Source: Pararhizobium sp. YC-54 (GTDB lineage Bacteria; Pseudomonadota; Alphaproteobacteria; Rhizobiales; Rhizobiaceae). From it: DNA of 64,000 nt. Numbering within the stretch: position 1 is the first letter of the stretch; every line of letters begins with the position of its first letter. Location of the stretch: positions 124,001 to 188,000 of the forward strand of contig NZ_JAOYTH010000009.1 of the NCBI RefSeq assembly GCF_025847205.1. Reading direction: 5' to 3'. Below, piece by piece: positions 51,812 through 61,001 of the stretch. The position numbers and the translations under genes were made by a program. The notes below the pieces were generated by a model that worked only from the letters and a program-made list of their open reading frames with translations, did no database searches and had not been told where the DNA came from.

Positions 51812-53785
51812 TCAGGTCCGCTCCACAGAAACCACGGTTTCGGGACAGTTGGTCTTCTCGCCGATCACCTCGTAGAGTTCCAGCGCGGTTGCCCGGCCCT
51901 TGACCTGGGCCTGTCCGAGCGGATGAAAGGCAATCGCATCATCGCATAATGCGACCACCGCACCGCTCGCCATGATCGCCGTGCCATAGACCTTGTTCAT
52001 GCCTTCGAGGCGTGACGCAACGTTCACGGTGTCGCCCATCGCCGTATATTGCAGCCGCTCCTTCGCCCCGACGCTGCCGACAACCGCCGTGCCGGTATGG
52101 ATGCCGAAGCGGGTGCGCAATTCCGGCAGGCCCCGTGCCTTCAGATCGGCATTGAACACCTGGAGTTTTCTCTCGACCGCCAGCGCACAGCGGCAGGCAT
52201 TTTCGGCGTGGTGTTCGTCTGCCACCGGCGCGTTCCACATGGCAAACACCGAGTCTCCGAGAAACTGGATGATCTCGCCGCCATGGGCGCTGACGGTTTC
52301 GTTGAAGATGTCGAAATAGTCGGACAGCAGCGCAACGACTTCCTCCGGCGTGCGCTGCTCGCTCAGCGTGGTGAAGTCATAGATATCGGTAAACCACGCC
52401 GTCACCTCCTGCCGGCGCGCGCCCCTGCCCGCAAACTGACCGGATTCAATGCCCTTGCGCACCAGTTCCTTCGGCACGTAGAGCGCAAACGTGAAGATTG
52501 CATCGCGCGCCCGGTTCATCGCCCGCACGAGCGTCGATATCTCAGTGACGTGCGAGGCGACCTGGCTCGGCGCGGTAAAATCGAGATCCTGCAGCCGGTT
52601 TGCGCTGGCAGTCAACTGGCCAAGCGACTGCGTGACCAGCCGCGCCATGAACAAAGCAGCAAGCAGCCCGAGGATGACGATAGCGCCCGCAATAGCGAGC
52701 CCCTGATAAAGGTTGTGATTTGCCACTGCAGTCAGCTCGTCCAGAGGTGCAGCCACCACGGTGCGATGTCCGGAAAGCAGGAGAACCGACTTCACCGAGG
52801 ACGTCATGATGATATAGGTGCGCCCGCCTATATCGGCGAAGCTCACGCCGTTGCCCATCGGCAGGTTGGCCTTGATGCCGGCGAGCAACGGATCGGCGGC
52901 TCTTGTTGAAATGTCCGGTTCGCCTTTTTCCTTCAATGCCGCCATGCGCGCCATCAGCCCACGGTCGGAATGCATGATCGGCTTTCCGGCCGCGTCCATC
53001 ACCAAGGCGACGGTTTGCGGGGTCAGACGTTCACGCGCCATGAATTCGGTGATCGTGCCGAGGTCGATATCCGCGCCGATGACGATACCGCCATTGCCGC
53101 GGTGAGCCTGCGAGATGCTCATGCCAAGAGCGCCAGTCGTCGCCATCGTATAGGGCCCGATCGCTGCCGGCATCGTGCCGTTGACCGCAGCCTGATACCA
53201 GGGACGCTTCCTCGGATCGAACCCGGTGGTGAGGAGACGCCGCTCCAATATCTGATTGCCGTCCTTATCGAGGAAGATCAGGCGGTTACTATGCTCGCCC
53301 GCCGGCTCCATCTGCATCGACCGGACCGCCATCGCCGCCATTTCCGGCGCATCGAGAGCCGCGCGCCAGGCCGGCGCGCCGAGGTCGACAGCCTGAATGA
53401 AAGCTCCGTCCGGATAGCCGGCAAAAATACCGTCCAGATTGGAGGATTGGGCGATGATTTCACGCAGCAGCTTGATCTTGTCGCTCATGCGCTCCGGTGG
53501 CGGCACAAGAATGGAATTGGCGATCGAGGCGGTGAACCCTACCAGCGCCGTCGTGCGCCCGGAAAGAATGCCCAGACGATCGATCAGACGATCGGAAAAG
53601 GCACGCATATCGGCCTCGGCATTGACGAGGGCCGCATCGCGCGCCCGCACATAGCCGAAACCGACCAGCGTGCCAGAAACGGCGATCAGCAAGGCTGCCA
53701 TCGCAAGGCCCAGCAGCGACCTCAATGGCCTGGTCCAGACCTTGGGCTGGCCTTTTGCAGCAGGTGCAACCGATATTTCCGTCAT
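51812..53785 (-). CDS. Cache-HAMP class III adenylate/guanylate cyclase
   Basis: A 657-residue membrane protein (53812 is an alternative start). TM1 (about 22-45) and TM2 (about 355-380) flank a periplasmic double-Cache sensor domain, followed by HAMP (ARLVTQSLGQLTASANRLQDLD) and a class III cyclase domain from about 440. Metal-binding Asp residues are visible in WFTDIYDFTTLSEQ and FLGDSVFAMWNAP. It would turn an external small-molecule signal into cyclic nucleotide. Convergent with the permease gene; its ligand is unknown. Confidence 0.9.
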   Translation of the reverse strand: MTEISVAPAAKGQPKVWTRPLRSLLGLAMAALLIAVSGTLVGFGYVRARDAALVNAEADMRAFSDRLIDRLGILSGRTTALVGFTASIANSILVPPPERMSDKIKLLREIIAQSSNLDGIFAGYPDGAFIQAVDLGAPAWRAALDAPEMAAMAVRSMQMEPAGEHSNRLIFLDKDGNQILERRLLTTGFDPRKRPWYQAAVNGTMPAAIGPYTMATTGALGMSISQAHRGNGGIVIGADIDLGTITEFMARERLTPQTVALVMDAAGKPIMHSDRGLMARMAALKEKGEPDISTRAADPLLAGIKANLPMGNGVSFADIGGRTYIIMTSSVKSVLLLSGHRTVVAAPLDELTAVANHNLYQGLAIAGAIVILGLLAALFMARLVTQSLGQLTASANRLQDLDFTAPSQVASHVTEISTLVRAMNRARDAIFTFALYVPKELVRKGIESGQFAGRGARRQEVTAWFTDIYDFTTLSEQRTPEEVVALLSDYFDIFNETVSAHGGEIIQFLGDSVFAMWNAPVADEHHAENACRCALAVERKLQVFNADLKARGLPELRTRFGIHTGTAVVGSVGAKERLQYTAMGDTVNVASRLEGMNKVYGTAIMASGAVVALCDDAIAFHPLGQAQVKGRATALELYEVIGEKTNCPETVVSVERT

Positions 53786-53906
53786 GCTTTGCCTCTGACC
53801 CGAATACGTCAATAGAATCCAAAACCTGGAGTTGAATGGAGATTATCAGGGGGTGGTAATTTCGTACAGTAAGCCACTACGCCCCAGTCGAAGACAGCGG
53901 TGCCCA

Positions 53907-54854
53907 CTATGGCCGGCCCGCACTGTTTGCGGACATGGGAGAAACCTCGGCGGCCGCCTCCCGTATCGTCTGCATCAGCATGACCAGTGGCAGAGAGGGA
54001 ATGGCATTGGCGCGCATGGTCAGGCCCACGGGGCCTTTCGTTTCGCTGGTATCGATCGGCAGCACCGCGAGCATACCGTCCTCGATATCGCCGGCCACCA
54101 CGCCGGTTGAAATGATCCAGATGGCATCGCTCGCCCGCACAAAGGCCCGCCCGAAAGAATCCGAGACGGTTTCGATCTGGTTCGGCAGGCTGGCAATGCC
54201 GTTGGCAATCAGAAAACGTTCGACGAAGGGCCGGATGATCGAGGCGCGCGTCGGCATCAGCACGGGATAGACACCGAGATTGTCGAAAACCGACTGCTTT
54301 GCCGAAAGCAGCGGATGCCCGGCCCGCACCACGAAAACGACCTGCTCGGAATAGAGATGCTCGAAGGAAAACCCCGTCATCTGCTCGGGCGCTGCCAATC
54401 TTCCAACGACCAGATCGAGATCGCCGACCCGCAACTGCTCCAGAAGCACCGCATTCTCGCCGGTGACAATCTTGATCCGGCTGCCGGTTTCCTCCTTCAG
54501 GAAATTCACCATGGCCCGCGGCATGATCCTTGTCGAAACGGTCGGAAGCGCCCCGACCCTGACCGGCGGCCCGTCGCCGGACCGCTCCTGCGACACGGAA
54601 TCGAGCCCTTGCCGGAGTGCCGTCAGTGCTGCACCCGCATGCCGCAGGAAAGCCTCGCCGTAACGGGTGATCTTGATCCCGCGGCCGTCGCGCTCAAAGA
54701 CGGAAACGCCGAGAACCTCTTCCAGTTCGCGAATGGTCTTGGTCACAGCCGGCTGGCTGACATGCAAAAGGCCGGCCGCCTTCATCACGCTCTTCTGGCG
54801 GGCAACCTCGACAAAGGTCTGCAAATGGCGGAATTTCACACGAGCGTCAATCAT
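53907..54854 (-). CDS. pcaQ: LysR-family activator of protocatechuate catabolism
   Basis: A 315-residue LysR protein with an N-terminal HTH (QKSVMKAAGLLHVSQPAVTKTIRELEEVLGVSVFERDGRG) and an effector domain. It is divergent from pcaDCHGB with an ATAACT-N4-AGTTAA palindrome in between, the arrangement known for PcaQ in Agrobacterium and Sinorhizobium. It activates the operon with beta-carboxy-cis,cis-muconate or gamma-carboxymuconolactone as coinducer. Confidence 0.93.
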   Translation of the reverse strand: MIDARVKFRHLQTFVEVARQKSVMKAAGLLHVSQPAVTKTIRELEEVLGVSVFERDGRGIKITRYGEAFLRHAGAALTALRQGLDSVSQERSGDGPPVRVGALPTVSTRIMPRAMVNFLKEETGSRIKIVTGENAVLLEQLRVGDLDLVVGRLAAPEQMTGFSFEHLYSEQVVFVVRAGHPLLSAKQSVFDNLGVYPVLMPTRASIIRPFVERFLIANGIASLPNQIETVSDSFGRAFVRASDAIWIISTGVVAGDIEDGMLAVLPIDTSETKGPVGLTMRANAIPSLPLVMLMQTIREAAAEVSPMSANSAGRP

Positions 54855-54862
54855 GGCAATTC

Positions 54863-54878
54863 ATAACTCATGAGTTAA
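54863..54878. promoter_or_regulatory. PcaQ operator
   Basis: ATAACT-CATG-AGTTAA at 54863-54878 lies between divergent pcaQ and pcaD. It closely follows the ATAACC-N4-GGTTAA PcaQ binding site known from rhizobia and contains a T-N11-A LysR core. Confidence 0.75.
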
Positions 54879-54947
54879 TGATAGGCAATAAAATGTCATT
54901 TTACCGAACCAGATTAAAGTACCAATCTGGTTTTGAGGAGAATTCAA

Positions 54948-55760
54948 GTGCAATTTGCCCGCATCAACGACATCACCATTCATTACCAGGTCATTGGTGC
55001 TGCCAACGACAAGCCGGTACTGGTCTTTGCCAATTCGCTCGGCACCGATTTCCGCATCTGGCGCGACGTGATCGTCAGGTTCGCCGGCGATTTCGCCATG
55101 GTTCTCTATGACAAGCGCGGCCATGGCCTCTCCGATGTCGGCGACATGCCCTATTCGATGGATCTGCATGTCGCCGATCTCGCCGGCCTTCTCGATCTGT
55201 TGTCGGTCAAGCAGGCAATCATCTGCGGGCTATCGGTCGGTGGCCTGATCGCACAGGGCCTCTATGCCGCCCGGCCGGATCTGGTGCGTGCACTCGCCCT
55301 CTGCGACACCGCCCCCAAGATCGGCACGGCAGACTTGTGGGACACCCGCATCGCCGCGATCGAAGAGAATGGCATAGCCGGCATTACCGACGGTATTCTC
55401 GAACGCTGGTTCACCCCCGCCTTCCGAAGGCCGGAAAACAACGCCTATCACGGCTATCGCAACATGCTCATCCGCCAGCCGGTGACCGGTTATGCCGGCA
55501 CCTGTGCTGCGATCCGCGATGCCGATTTTACCGAAGCGGCCAAACGCATCGCCGTCCCAGCGATCTGCATCGTCGGCGATCAGGACGGCTCGACGCCGCC
55601 GGATCTCGTCCTGTCTATGGCCAAGCTCATCCCCGGCGCCCGCTACGAAGTCATCCGCGATGCCGGCCATATCCCGTGCGTCGAGCAACCGGAGGCGCTG
55701 ACCGCCGTGCTGCGCGCCTTTATCGATATCGTCCTGTCTGGAGGAAAAGCCCATGAGTGA
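54948..55760 (+). CDS. pcaD: 3-oxoadipate enol-lactonase
   Basis: A 270-residue alpha/beta hydrolase with GTG start at 54948 and GAGGAG seven bases upstream. Nucleophile elbow GLSVGG (Ser about 94), with later DGSTPPD and GHIP for Asp and His. It opens beta-ketoadipate enol-lactone to beta-ketoadipate. First gene of the operon; it overlaps pcaC by 8 bases. Confidence 0.93.
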   Translation: MQFARINDITIHYQVIGAANDKPVLVFANSLGTDFRIWRDVIVRFAGDFAMVLYDKRGHGLSDVGDMPYSMDLHVADLAGLLDLLSVKQAIICGLSVGGLIAQGLYAARPDLVRALALCDTAPKIGTADLWDTRIAAIEENGIAGITDGILERWFTPAFRRPENNAYHGYRNMLIRQPVTGYAGTCAAIRDADFTEAAKRIAVPAICIVGDQDGSTPPDLVLSMAKLIPGARYEVIRDAGHIPCVEQPEALTAVLRAFIDIVLSGGKAHE

Positions 55761-56157
55761 CGCCGCAGTTCCCACCGAACGTTACCGTCAGGGCCTGATC
55801 ACCCGCCGGGCCGTGCTCGGCGACCAGCATGTCGACCGGGCGCAATCGGCGACCACCGATTTCGACCAGCCGTTTCAGGAGTTGATCACCGAAGCCGCAT
55901 GGGGCAACCTCTGGTCACGGCCGGCCTGGACGAAACGCGAGCGCTCGATGGTCACCATCGCCCTGCTCGCCGCCCTTGGCCATGACGAGGAGGTGGCGAT
56001 GCATGTGCGTGCCACCGCCAATACCGGCGCCAGCCGCGAGGATATCGGCGAGGCGCTGTTGCATGTGGCAATCTACGCGGGCGTCCCCGCCGCCAACCGC
56101 GCGATCAAGATCGCCAAACAGGTTTTCGAACAGATGGACGCCGAAAAGGCGGCATGA
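55753..56157 (+). CDS. pcaC: 4-carboxymuconolactone decarboxylase
   Basis: A 134-residue AhpD/CMD-fold protein (RGLIT-type start region [17 protein letters not shown], then [15 protein letters not shown] and [41 protein letters not shown]). It decarboxylates gamma-carboxymuconolactone to the enol-lactone used by PcaD. The start overlaps pcaD and its stop overlaps the first possible pcaH start. Confidence 0.94.
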   Translation: MSDAAVPTERYRQGLITRRAVLGDQHVDRAQSATTDFDQPFQELITEAAWGNLWSRPAWTKRERSMVTIALLAALGHDEEVAMHVRATANTGASREDIGEALLHVAIYAGVPAANRAIKIAKQVFEQMDAEKAA

Positions 56158-56168
56158 GGCAGAACGAC

Positions 56169-56918
56169 ATGTCTGATCTTTCCAACAGAAAACCCGAGAC
56201 CGGCGCCTTCTTCCAGCGCGACCGCGCCTGGCACGCCCCGGCCCTGACGCCCGCCTACAAGACCTCGGTGCTGCGCTCGCCGCAAAAGGCGCTGCTGTCG
56301 CTCGACGGCACGATTTCCGAGATCACCGGCCCGGTCTTCGGCCATTCTCTGCTCGGCGAGCTCGACAATGATCTCATCCATAACTTCGCCAAGCCGGGCG
56401 AAAGCGCCATCGGCGAACGCATCATCATCCATGGCCGCGTGCTGGACGAACGCGGGCGGCCGGTTCCCGGTGCGCTGCTCGAATTCTGGCAGGCCAATGC
56501 CGGCGGACGCTACCGCCATAAAAAGGAAAGCTATCTTGCACCGCTCGATCCGAATTTCGGCGGTTGCGGCCGAACCATCACCGATGAGGACGGCGCCTAC
56601 CGCTTCCGCACCGTCAAGCCCGGCCCCTATCCCTGGCCGAACGGCGTCAACGACTGGCGCCCGGCCCATATCCATTTCTCGATCTTCGGCCATGGCTTTG
56701 CCCAGCGGCTGATCACCCAGATGTATTTCGAAGGCGATCCGATGATCTGGAAATGTCCGATCGCCACGACCATTCCGGATAAAAGCGCCATCGAACAGCT
56801 GATCGCACCACTCGACTGGGCCAATACCATCCCCATGGATGCTCGTGCCTACAAGTTCGATATCGTCCTGCGCGGCCGCCGCTCGACGCTGTTTGAAAAC
56901 CGGATGGAGGGCAACTGA
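56169..56918 (+). CDS. pcaH: Protocatechuate 3,4-dioxygenase beta chain
   Basis: A 249-residue non-heme Fe(III) intradiol dioxygenase subunit; 56154 is an alternative start. Iron ligands are expected in the YRHK region ([13 protein letters not shown], Tyr), [21 protein letters not shown] (Tyr, His, His). It carries the catalytic iron, opening protocatechuate to 3-carboxy-cis,cis-muconate. Its stop overlaps the pcaG start (TGATG). Confidence 0.94.
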   Translation: MSDLSNRKPETGAFFQRDRAWHAPALTPAYKTSVLRSPQKALLSLDGTISEITGPVFGHSLLGELDNDLIHNFAKPGESAIGERIIIHGRVLDERGRPVPGALLEFWQANAGGRYRHKKESYLAPLDPNFGGCGRTITDEDGAYRFRTVKPGPYPWPNGVNDWRPAHIHFSIFGHGFAQRLITQMYFEGDPMIWKCPIATTIPDKSAIEQLIAPLDWANTIPMDARAYKFDIVLRGRRSTLFENRMEGN

Positions 56919-57532
56919 TGGTCCAGGATCTCGGCTACCTGAAGGAATCCCCGTCGCAGACCGCCGGCCCTTACGTCCATATCGGCTGCACGCCGAACTT
57001 CGCCGGCATTACCGGCGTCTACGACACCGACCTCGGCAGCTCGATGGTCAACGACAAGACGCTCGGCGAACGCATCACCATCAAAGGCCGGGTGATCGAC
57101 GGCGCCGGCGTGCCGTTGAAGGACGCGCTCGTCGAAATCTGGCAAGCCGACGCGGCCGGCCTCTACAATAGCCCTTCGGAACTGCGCGGCACCGCAGACC
57201 CCAATTTTACCGGCTGGGGCCGCTGCCCGACCGGCGCCGACGACGGCATCTTCACGTTTGAGACCATCAAGCCCGGACGCGCGCCCTTCAAGGACGGGCG
57301 GAAAATGGCGCCGCACATCACCTTCTGGATCGTCGCCCGCGGCATCAATATCGGCCTGCACACCCGCATGTATTTCGCCGACGAGGCGAAAGCCAACAGC
57401 GAAGATCCGCTGCTTGCCCGCATCGAGCACCGCCACCGCGTCGCGACACTGGTCGCGCCGCGCGACGGATTGGTCTATACTTTCGATATCCATTTGCAGG
57501 GTGAGAAGGAAACCGTGTTCCTCGATATATAG
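56918..57532 (+). CDS. pcaG: Protocatechuate 3,4-dioxygenase alpha chain
   Basis: A 204-residue partner of PcaH with the same fold (QTAGPYVHIGCTPNF, LVEIWQADAAGLYNSP, PHITFWIVARGINIGLHTRMYF) but lacking the full iron-ligand set, as usual for the alpha chain. It forms the active-site pocket with PcaH. Coupled to pcaH by a one-base overlap. Confidence 0.94.
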   Translation: MVQDLGYLKESPSQTAGPYVHIGCTPNFAGITGVYDTDLGSSMVNDKTLGERITIKGRVIDGAGVPLKDALVEIWQADAAGLYNSPSELRGTADPNFTGWGRCPTGADDGIFTFETIKPGRAPFKDGRKMAPHITFWIVARGINIGLHTRMYFADEAKANSEDPLLARIEHRHRVATLVAPRDGLVYTFDIHLQGEKETVFLDI

Positions 57533-57545
57533 GCCCAGGACAGAC

Positions 57546-58598
57546 ATGACCGCCTCCGTGTTCGATCATCCGTTTCTCTCGGGCCTTTTGGGCGACGAGG
57601 AAATTGCCGCTTTCTTCTCGGCGGAGGCGGATATCCGCGCCATGCTGTCCTTCGAGGCGGCACTGGCGAAGGCTGAGGCGAAGCATGGCATCGTACCGGA
57701 CGCGGCTGCAACACGCATCGCCGACGTCTGCTGTAACTTCCTGCCCGATGTTCTGGCCCTGCGGCGCGCGACCGCAACGGACGGCGTGGTTGTCCCCGAC
57801 CTTGTCCGCCAGTTGCGCAAGGCGATCGGTGGAGATGCTGCCGAAAAGCTGCATTTCGGTGCGACAAGCCAGGATGTCATCGACACCAGCCTGATGCTGC
57901 GCCTGACATCGGTTTGCAGGCTCCTGTGCGGCCGCTTGAGCGACCTTCTCTCCGCTTTCGAGGAGATCGACCGGCAATGGGGTTCAAACGCCTTGATGGC
58001 GCAGACGCGGATGCAGGCTGCCATCGTCATCCGGGTTTCGGATCGCGTCACCGCATGGAGTGCACCGCTCGCCAGCTACCAGGACCGTCTGGAGCGCATG
58101 GACGTCGTCTCTTTTCCGGTGCAATTCGGCGGCGCCGCAGGCACCCTCGAAAAGCTGGGCGGCAAGGCAAGCGCCGTGCGCGCGTCGCTTGCCGAATATC
58201 TCGGTCTCGCCGATCATCCGCAATGGCAAAGCCAGCGCACGACGGTCGCCGACCTCGCCCACATCCTGTCGCTGATATCGGGCAGCCTTGGAAAATTCGG
58301 CCAGGACATTGCCCTGCTTGCCCAGACCGGTGCCGAAATCGAACTGTCCGGCGGCGGCGCATCCTCGGCCATGCCGCATAAGCAGAACCCAGTCGCCGCT
58401 GAAGCCCTCGTCGCGCTCGCCCGCTTCAATGCCGTCCAGCTTTCCGGCATCCATCAGTCGATGGTCCACGAACAGGAACGCTCCGGCGCGGCCTGGACGC
58501 TCGAATGGATGATCCTGCCGCAAATGGTCATCGCTTGTGGTGCGAGTACGCGGCTGGCTATGGCTCTCACCGGCCAGATTAGGCGGCTGGGCAATTGA
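57546..58598 (+). CDS. pcaB: 3-carboxy-cis,cis-muconate cycloisomerase
   Basis: A 350-residue fumarase/aspartase-superfamily enzyme; ATG 57546 after a 13-base gap from pcaG. The signature GGGASSAMPHKQNPV (GSSxMPxKxN motif) and GATSQDVIDT are present. It is about 100 residues shorter than pseudomonad PcaB, as is normal in rhizobia. It lactonises 3-carboxymuconate to gamma-carboxymuconolactone. Last gene of the operon; a palindromic element follows. Confidence 0.93.
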   Translation: MTASVFDHPFLSGLLGDEEIAAFFSAEADIRAMLSFEAALAKAEAKHGIVPDAAATRIADVCCNFLPDVLALRRATATDGVVVPDLVRQLRKAIGGDAAEKLHFGATSQDVIDTSLMLRLTSVCRLLCGRLSDLLSAFEEIDRQWGSNALMAQTRMQAAIVIRVSDRVTAWSAPLASYQDRLERMDVVSFPVQFGGAAGTLEKLGGKASAVRASLAEYLGLADHPQWQSQRTTVADLAHILSLISGSLGKFGQDIALLAQTGAEIELSGGGASSAMPHKQNPVAAEALVALARFNAVQLSGIHQSMVHEQERSGAAWTLEWMILPQMVIACGASTRLAMALTGQIRRLGN

Positions 58599-58651
58599 GA
58601 AAATAGTCGGGGCTTGTGCAGGAGTGGAAATTCCGCTGCGGGGTGGGCTCG

Positions 58652-58762
58652 CCCCTCTTCCGCCCTGTCGGGCACCTTCTCCCCGCACGCGGGGAGAAGG
58701 GATATGCGGCACGCTCCGTCATCCCCTCTCCCCGCATGCGGGGAGAGGGTTAGGGTGAGGGG
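58652..58762. repeat. Recurrent palindromic element, copy 4
   Basis: CCCCTCTTCC to GGGTGAGGGG with two hairpins (CTCCCCGC / GCGGGGAG at about 58678-58699, CTCTCCCCGC / GCGGGGAGAG at about 58725-58748). The same layout as copies 2 and 3. It lies in the convergent gap between pcaB and the helicase gene, where it may act as a bidirectional 3'-end structure. Confidence 0.92.
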
Positions 58763-58815
58763 CAATCGCCGCAGTAGATCGGAGCCGGATTTGAAATGTA
58801 TCCAGCCACCAAGCC

Positions 58816-60732
58816 TCAGTTCGACTTGTTCTTGAACGGCTTGCGCTTGGCGCCTTCCGTTCCGGACTTGTCGAATTTCGGCTTATCGAACTTCGGCTTG
58901 TCGAAGCCAGGCTTGCCGGCCTTCTTCGTCCAGGGCTTGCTATCGGTCTTTTCAGCCGGGCGATGATCGGCGCTTGTAGAGTCGGGCTTGCCTTCGAACT
59001 TGCGCTTCGGCTTGCCTTCGCCCTTCCAGTCGGCCTGCTTTGCCGGGTAAGGCTTCTTGCCGGCAAACCCGCCGCGCTGGCCGCCGGACAGGTCCGGCAT
59101 GCCGTCGAGCTGAGTCACGACGATGCCCTTTTCGAGCGCCCGCTTCGGCCCGATTGCCTCGACGAAACGATCCACCCAGCCGCGAGCAATCTCGACATAG
59201 GTTTCTTCCGTCTGCATCTTGATCGCGCCGATTTCCTGCTTGGTGATGCGGCCGATGCGGCACAGCATCGGGATCAGCCAGCGCGGCTCGACATTCTGCT
59301 TGCGGCCGGCCGAAAGCGAGAACCAGACGCTGTCGCCGAAATCGCCACGTGGGCCCCTCGGTTCGCCGCGTTCCGGGCGGTCGCCACGGTCGGGACGATC
59401 ACCGGACGGGGTGTAGGACGGAGTATCCATCAGATCTTCCGGCGCCGAACGCCCGGCGCGCGCCTGGCGGAGGAAAGCCGCAGCCACCTGTTCGGCACCG
59501 TGCTTTTCTAAGAGTTCGCGGATGAAATCGGCTTCGTCCGGCGTGATCGCTTCGGTGAGCGCCGGGTCGGCCAGAACCCGCTCGTCGTCGCGGCGGCTGA
59601 CCTCGTCGGCCGATGGCGGCCGGCCCCAGTCGGCATTGATGTTTGCGTCGCGCAGCAGGCGCTCGGCCTTGCGGCGCGCGCTGTTGGGGACAATCAACGC
59701 GCTGACGCCCTTGCGGCCGGCACGGCCGGTACGCCCGCTCCGGTGCAACAGCGTGTCGGGATTGGTCGGCAGATCGGCGTGGACGACCAGTTCGAGGCCC
59801 GGCAGATCGATGCCGCGCGCCGCAACGTCGGTGGCGATGCAGACGCGGGCGCGTCCATCGCGCATCGCCTGCAGCGCATGCGTCCGCTCGTTCTGGCTGA
59901 GTTCGCCGGACATGGCGACGACCGAGAAACCGCGATTGTTGAAGCGCGCGGTCAGATGATTGACGGCAGCACGCGTCGAGCAGAACACCAGCGCGTTCTT
60001 CGCCTCGTAGAAACGCAGCACGTTGATGATTGCGTTTTCGCGATCGGACGGCGCGACCGTCAGCGCCCGGTACTCGATGTCGAGATGCTGCTTCTGCTCG
60101 GCCTGCGTGGTGATGCGGACGGCATCGCGCTGGTAGCTTTTCGCCAGATTGGCGATCGAGCGCGGCACGGTGGCCGAAAACATCAGGGTGCGGCGTTCGG
60201 ACGGCGCTGCCTCGAGAATGAATTCGAGGTCTTCGCGGAAACCGAGATCGAGCATCTCGTCGGCTTCATCGAGAACGACGGCCTTCAGCGCCGACATGTC
60301 GAGACCGCTGCGGCGGATATGGTCGCAGAGACGGCCGGGCGTTCCGACGACGATATGGGCGCCGCGATCGAGCGCGCGCCGTTCGCTGCGCATGTCCATG
60401 CCGCCAACGCAGGAGGCAACGGTTGCGCCGGTCAGCTCATAGAGCCATTCCAGCTCGCGCTTGACCTGCAGTGCCAGTTCGCGGGTCGGCGCGACGGCGA
60501 GCGCCAGCGGCGCGCCTGCCTGGCCGAAACGGTCCTTGCCGTCAAGCAGCGTCGAGGCGAGCGCCAGGCCGAAGGCCACGGTCTTTCCCGATCCGGTCTG
60601 CGCCGAGACCAGCGCGTCCCTGCCTTCGAGTTCAGGGCCCAAAACAGCCTTCTGAACCGGCGTCAACTCGGAATAACCGCGCTTGCTCAATGCCTGAGCG
60701 ATCGCCGGAGCGATGCCGTCTAACTCTACCAT
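58816..60732 (-). CDS. DEAD-box RNA helicase with DbpA-type RNA-binding domain
   Basis: A 638-residue helicase; start 60732 (MVELDGIAPAIAQALSKRGY). Motifs: Q motif near 24-28, AQTGSGKT at 44-51, DEAD at 155-158, SAT at 186-188, HRSGRTGRAGRKG near 330. A DbpA-like RNA-binding domain follows at about 478-550 (DSVWFSLSAGRKQNVEPRWL), then a Lys-rich low-complexity tail with tandem FDKPK repeats. It probably acts in ribosome assembly or cold adaptation. The long frame to 60879 lacks a domain match. Confidence 0.92.
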   Translation of the reverse strand: MVELDGIAPAIAQALSKRGYSELTPVQKAVLGPELEGRDALVSAQTGSGKTVAFGLALASTLLDGKDRFGQAGAPLALAVAPTRELALQVKRELEWLYELTGATVASCVGGMDMRSERRALDRGAHIVVGTPGRLCDHIRRSGLDMSALKAVVLDEADEMLDLGFREDLEFILEAAPSERRTLMFSATVPRSIANLAKSYQRDAVRITTQAEQKQHLDIEYRALTVAPSDRENAIINVLRFYEAKNALVFCSTRAAVNHLTARFNNRGFSVVAMSGELSQNERTHALQAMRDGRARVCIATDVAARGIDLPGLELVVHADLPTNPDTLLHRSGRTGRAGRKGVSALIVPNSARRKAERLLRDANINADWGRPPSADEVSRRDDERVLADPALTEAITPDEADFIRELLEKHGAEQVAAAFLRQARAGRSAPEDLMDTPSYTPSGDRPDRGDRPERGEPRGPRGDFGDSVWFSLSAGRKQNVEPRWLIPMLCRIGRITKQEIGAIKMQTEETYVEIARGWVDRFVEAIGPKRALEKGIVVTQLDGMPDLSGGQRGGFAGKKPYPAKQADWKGEGKPKRKFEGKPDSTSADHRPAEKTDSKPWTKKAGKPGFDKPKFDKPKFDKSGTEGAKRKPFKNKSN

Positions 60733-60926
60733 ATGTTTATCTTTCGGAATTCGGATGTCGTGCGCTCCTCGATGGATGAGGGTAAGCGCAGTCCCCGCGG
60801 CCGGCACGTCGCCAGCCAATACATGCGCGCCCTCATACTGCGCCTGAGGGCAATTGTACAGAGCGCCGCGATGCTGCACTGCAAAATCGCCCGAGGACTG
60901 CGTTGGCGGATCCGGGCGAATACACG

Positions 60927-60968
60927 CCTGAACGGCATGCTTCCTCCGTTGGGCGCATGCCGTTCAGG
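60927..60968. terminator. Strong hairpin downstream of the TadG-like gene
   Basis: The stem of 14 bases (60927-60940 with 60955-60968) has a 14-base loop, 34 bases beyond the stop of the minus-strand gene at 61002. No T-run follows on the minus strand, so termination is uncertain; it may protect the mRNA end instead. Confidence 0.5.
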
Positions 60969-61001
60969 CTCGAAAGATCTGCATCCATACTGGAGCGCGG
61001 C

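Noticed and set aside
52049-52909. Plus-strand frame of 286 codons in the cyclase region
   Set aside because: Antisense to the cyclase catalytic and HAMP domains, whose motifs are clear; codon pattern is that of a complement frame.
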